Assembly: GCA_023230285.1 (NCBI GenBank)
Contig: JALNXP010000111.1
Coordinates: 1 to 7,925, forward strand
From: Bacteroidales bacterium
GTDB lineage: Bacteria; Bacteroidota; Bacteroidia; Bacteroidales; BM520
Length of the DNA stretch: 7,925 nt
Direction of reading: 5' to 3'
Program-made: the position numbers and the translations under genes
Shown here: one piece after another, positions 6,303 through 7,925 of the stretch
How positions within the stretch are numbered: the stretch's first letter is position 1
Layout of the letters: each line of letters opens with the position of its first letter
The notes under the pieces: model-generated
Databases searched by the model: none
Told to the model about the DNA's origin: nothing
What the model saw: only the letters and a program-made list of their open reading frames with translations

Positions 6303-6815
6303 ATGGAAACACATCAGATATATCTCGCAGGAGGTTGCTTTTGGGGTACGGAACATTTTCTTCAACAACTTACAGGTATTACGGAAACAAAAGTCGGATT
6401 CGCTAACGGCAAAACCGAAAATCCTTCATACCAACAAGTTTGCAAAGCAAACACCGGACATGCCGAAACTGTAAAAGTAACTTACGACCCATCAGCAATT
6501 TCATTATCTGAAATCTTAAATCTATTTTTTATGACAATAGACCCGACAAGTGTCAATCGTCAGGGTGGCGACACGGGTACGCAATATAGAACCGGCATTT
6601 ATTATACCGATAAAGAAGATTTGCCGATTATAAACGCCGTAATTGCTTCGTTATCAAAGCAATATAGCTTACCTGTGGTTGTTGAGGTTAAACCTTTGGA
6701 TAATTTCTATTTAGCCGAAGATTATCATCAGGATTATCTATATAAGAATCCTGCCGGCTATTGTCATATAAACCCGAAGTTATTCGAAATTGCACGTAAT
6801 TATAAAAAGGAATAA
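6303..6815 (+). CDS. msrA: Peptide methionine (S)-S-oxide reductase MsrA
   Basis: MsrA reduces the S-epimer of methionine sulfoxide in proteins, using thioredoxin as the usual electron donor. The 170-aa protein is a single MsrA domain with no fused MsrB. Catalytic Cys12 lies in GGCFWGTEHFL. Matching E. coli MsrA positions gives Tyr43 (NPSY), Glu55 (TGHAE), Asp90 and Tyr95 (GGDTGTQYRT) in the active site, and Cys154 (AGYCHI) as the likely resolving cysteine (E. coli Cys198). The second resolving Cys of E. coli (Cys206) has no counterpart. There is no signal peptide, so it is cytosolic. It starts 5 nt after the flavoprotein gene and ends 4 nt before the first CHR gene, so co-transcription is very likely. 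Confidence 0.97.
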   Translation: METHQIYLAGGCFWGTEHFLQQLTGITETKVGFANGKTENPSYQQVCKANTGHAETVKVTYDPSAISLSEILNLFFMTIDPTSVNRQGGDTGTQYRTGIYYTDKEDLPIINAVIASLSKQYSLPVVVEVKPLDNFYLAEDYHQDYLYKNPAGYCHINPKLFEIARNYKKE

Positions 6816-6819
6816 AATT

Positions 6820-7344
6820 ATGTTGTGGCAGCTGTTTTGGACATTTTTTAAGATTGGCGCATTTACTTTTGGCAGCGGCTACGCCATGATACCCTTAATT
6901 GAGCAAGAAGTTGTTGATAAGAAAAAATGGTTTGACAAAGAGAGTTTCTTCGACCAGTTCAGTTTAGCTCAGTCGGCGCCGGGACCATTTGCTGTCAACA
7001 CCGCCGTTTTTGTCGGCTACAAAATGCGAGGAAAACTCGGTGCTTTCGTCTCAGTTCTCGGCATTATCATTCCATCTTTTGTTATTATATTGCTCATAGC
7101 CATGTACTTATCGGACTTTAGCGAAAACGTCACTGTGATTTCTGCGTTTAAAGGCATAAGACCGGCAGTAGTTGCTTTGATAGCTGTTCCGTGTGTAAGA
7201 TATTTTATCGAATTAAAAAAATGGCAAATGCCGATAGCAATAGCGGCAGCCATAGCAATTTGGTTATTAGGCGTTTCGCCGGTATACTTTATTTTTGGTG
7301 GTAGTATAATAGGTATAGTCACAACATATTTTAAAAAGCCATGA
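6820..7344 (+). CDS. Chromate transporter family protein, short-chain CHR subunit 1
   Basis: This 174-aa integral membrane protein consists of one CHR (Chromate_transp) domain. The amphipathic N-terminal segment carries FKIGAFTFGSGYAMIPLIEQEVV (10-32), a family hallmark, followed by QSAPGPFAVNTAVFVGYKMRG (51-71). Several hydrophobic helices follow (about 74-98, 113-130, 137-152 and 154-170). Short CHR proteins occur as adjacent gene pairs, as in B. subtilis, where both members are needed for chromate resistance, so this is probably half of a heteromeric transporter. Chromate as the real substrate is inferred from family only. I chose the ATG at 6820, preceded by AAAAGGA at good spacing, one of the few Shine-Dalgarno-like sites here. 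An in-frame TTG at 6790 would lie inside msrA. Its stop overlaps the next start (ATGA). Confidence 0.93.
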   Translation: MLWQLFWTFFKIGAFTFGSGYAMIPLIEQEVVDKKKWFDKESFFDQFSLAQSAPGPFAVNTAVFVGYKMRGKLGAFVSVLGIIIPSFVIILLIAMYLSDFSENVTVISAFKGIRPAVVALIAVPCVRYFIELKKWQMPIAIAAAIAIWLLGVSPVYFIFGGSIIGIVTTYFKKP

Positions 7345-7862
7345 TTTACTTACATCTATTTCTTTCTTATCTTAAGATAGGATTTTTCGGATTTGGTGGT
7401 GGCTATGCCATGATATCGTTGATACAGAACGAGATAGTTGTTCAGCAGGGCTGGCTTTCCAATACTCAGCTGTCGGATATTATCGCCGTTTCTCAAATGA
7501 CGCCGGGACCGATAGCTATCAATTGTGCAACTTATGTGGGTTATTTAGTCACCGGCAATATCTGGGGCTCATTGTTGGCTACGACAGCAGTTTGCATTCC
7601 GCCGCTAAGCATAATGTTGCTTATATCAATGTTTTACAAAAAGTTGAAAAGCAACCGCTATATGCAGGGAGTCTTAGATTGGATAAAGCCGATGATGGTT
7701 GGCATGATAGGAGCAGCCGCCTTATTGTATATGAATAAAGAAACCTTCATCGATTGGAGCAGCATCTTGATTTTTGCCGGATGCTTCTTTGCTTCATGGA
7801 AAAAGATAAACCCTATCATATTGATAGCGATAGCGGCAGTGGTTGGGCTGTTGATATATTAA
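7341..7862 (+). CDS. Chromate transporter family protein, short-chain CHR subunit 2
   Basis: This is the second half of the CHR pair: 173 aa, one CHR domain. LKIGFFGFGGGYAMISLIQNEIV (11-33) and SQMTPGPIAINCATYVGYLVTG (51-72) align directly with the same motifs of the upstream gene, showing an ancient duplication, although the rest has diverged. Hydrophobic segments lie near 76-98, 113-131, 139-152 and 157-172. The ATG overlaps the upstream TGA by four bases (ATGA), the usual arrangement for translationally coupled partner subunits expected to be made in equal amounts. It is the last gene in the visible operon, and no clear terminator hairpin follows in the 63 bp left. Confidence 0.93.
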   Translation: MIYLHLFLSYLKIGFFGFGGGYAMISLIQNEIVVQQGWLSNTQLSDIIAVSQMTPGPIAINCATYVGYLVTGNIWGSLLATTAVCIPPLSIMLLISMFYKKLKSNRYMQGVLDWIKPMMVGMIGAAALLYMNKETFIDWSSILIFAGCFFASWKKINPIILIAIAAVVGLLIY

Positions 7863-7866
7863 AAAA

Positions 7867-7898
7867 ACGTTAAACGATTACACGTTAAACATTAAACG
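7867..7898. repeat. Short tandem-like direct repeats after the CHR pair
   Basis: ACGTTAAAC occurs at 7867-7875 and again at 7882-7890 (period 15), followed at once by a partial copy, ATTAAACG (7891-7898). The window ends 27 bp later, so it cannot be told whether this is the edge of a longer repeat or a chance cluster in AT-rich spacer. Confidence 0.4.
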
Positions 7899-7925
7899 AA
7901 TCTCTTCTCTCTTTAATCTCTGACA

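Noticed and set aside
5892..6368. Minus-strand open frames of 62 to 70 codons opposite the flavoprotein gene
   Set aside because: They are shadows of the conserved plus-strand gene, without start signals or recognisable motifs.
6790..6819. TTG start for the first CHR gene inside msrA
   Set aside because: The added residues are charged and unlike CHR proteins, whereas the ATG at 6820 has an AGGA-type ribosome site and starts right at the family N-terminus.

Overview
The window looks like chromosomal core-genome DNA of a low-GC member of the Bacteroidota, most likely Bacteroidales. This rests on three things: the promoters that can be seen carry the phylum-typical -7 box TAnnTTTG, usually followed by C; most genes lack a strong Shine-Dalgarno sequence; and the ribosomal protein S1, RNase Z and GAPDH sequences have the look of that group. 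No rRNA, tRNA, CRISPR array, insertion sequence or phage gene was seen.

Layout. Positions 1-243 are the 3' part of mscL (+), cut by the window edge. A perfect 40-bp palindrome (250-289) separates it from a leftward run of three tightly packed genes read from the minus strand: rpsA (ribosomal protein S1, six S1 domains), rnz (RNase Z, stop/start overlap TAATG) and lplA (lipoate-protein ligase). Upstream of rpsA is a leader with three small inverted repeats and a TACCTTTG promoter box. Next comes gap (GAPDH, minus strand), whose promoter lies about 250 bp upstream, which leaves a long, possibly structured leader. Inside the 397-bp divergent spacer a second promoter (TAACTTTGCA) fires rightward into a compact four-gene operon: a flavodoxin-fold FMN oxidoreductase with a four-cysteine motif, msrA (methionine sulfoxide reductase), and two overlapping half-size chromate-transporter (CHR) genes.

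How the genes fit together. The leftward block is housekeeping: translation, tRNA 3' processing, lipoylation and glycolysis or gluconeogenesis. The rightward operon reads as a redox or oxyanion-stress module: a flavoprotein reductase, a repair enzyme for oxidised methionine, and a two-subunit CHR transporter.

No clearly unknown system is present. The points most worth a second look are: the GAPDH has lost the acidic residue that normally selects NAD over NADP; the flavoprotein-MsrA-CHR pair operon; the long gap leader with nested inverted repeats and a 38-codon ORF; the rpsA leader palindromes; and the 40-bp palindrome.
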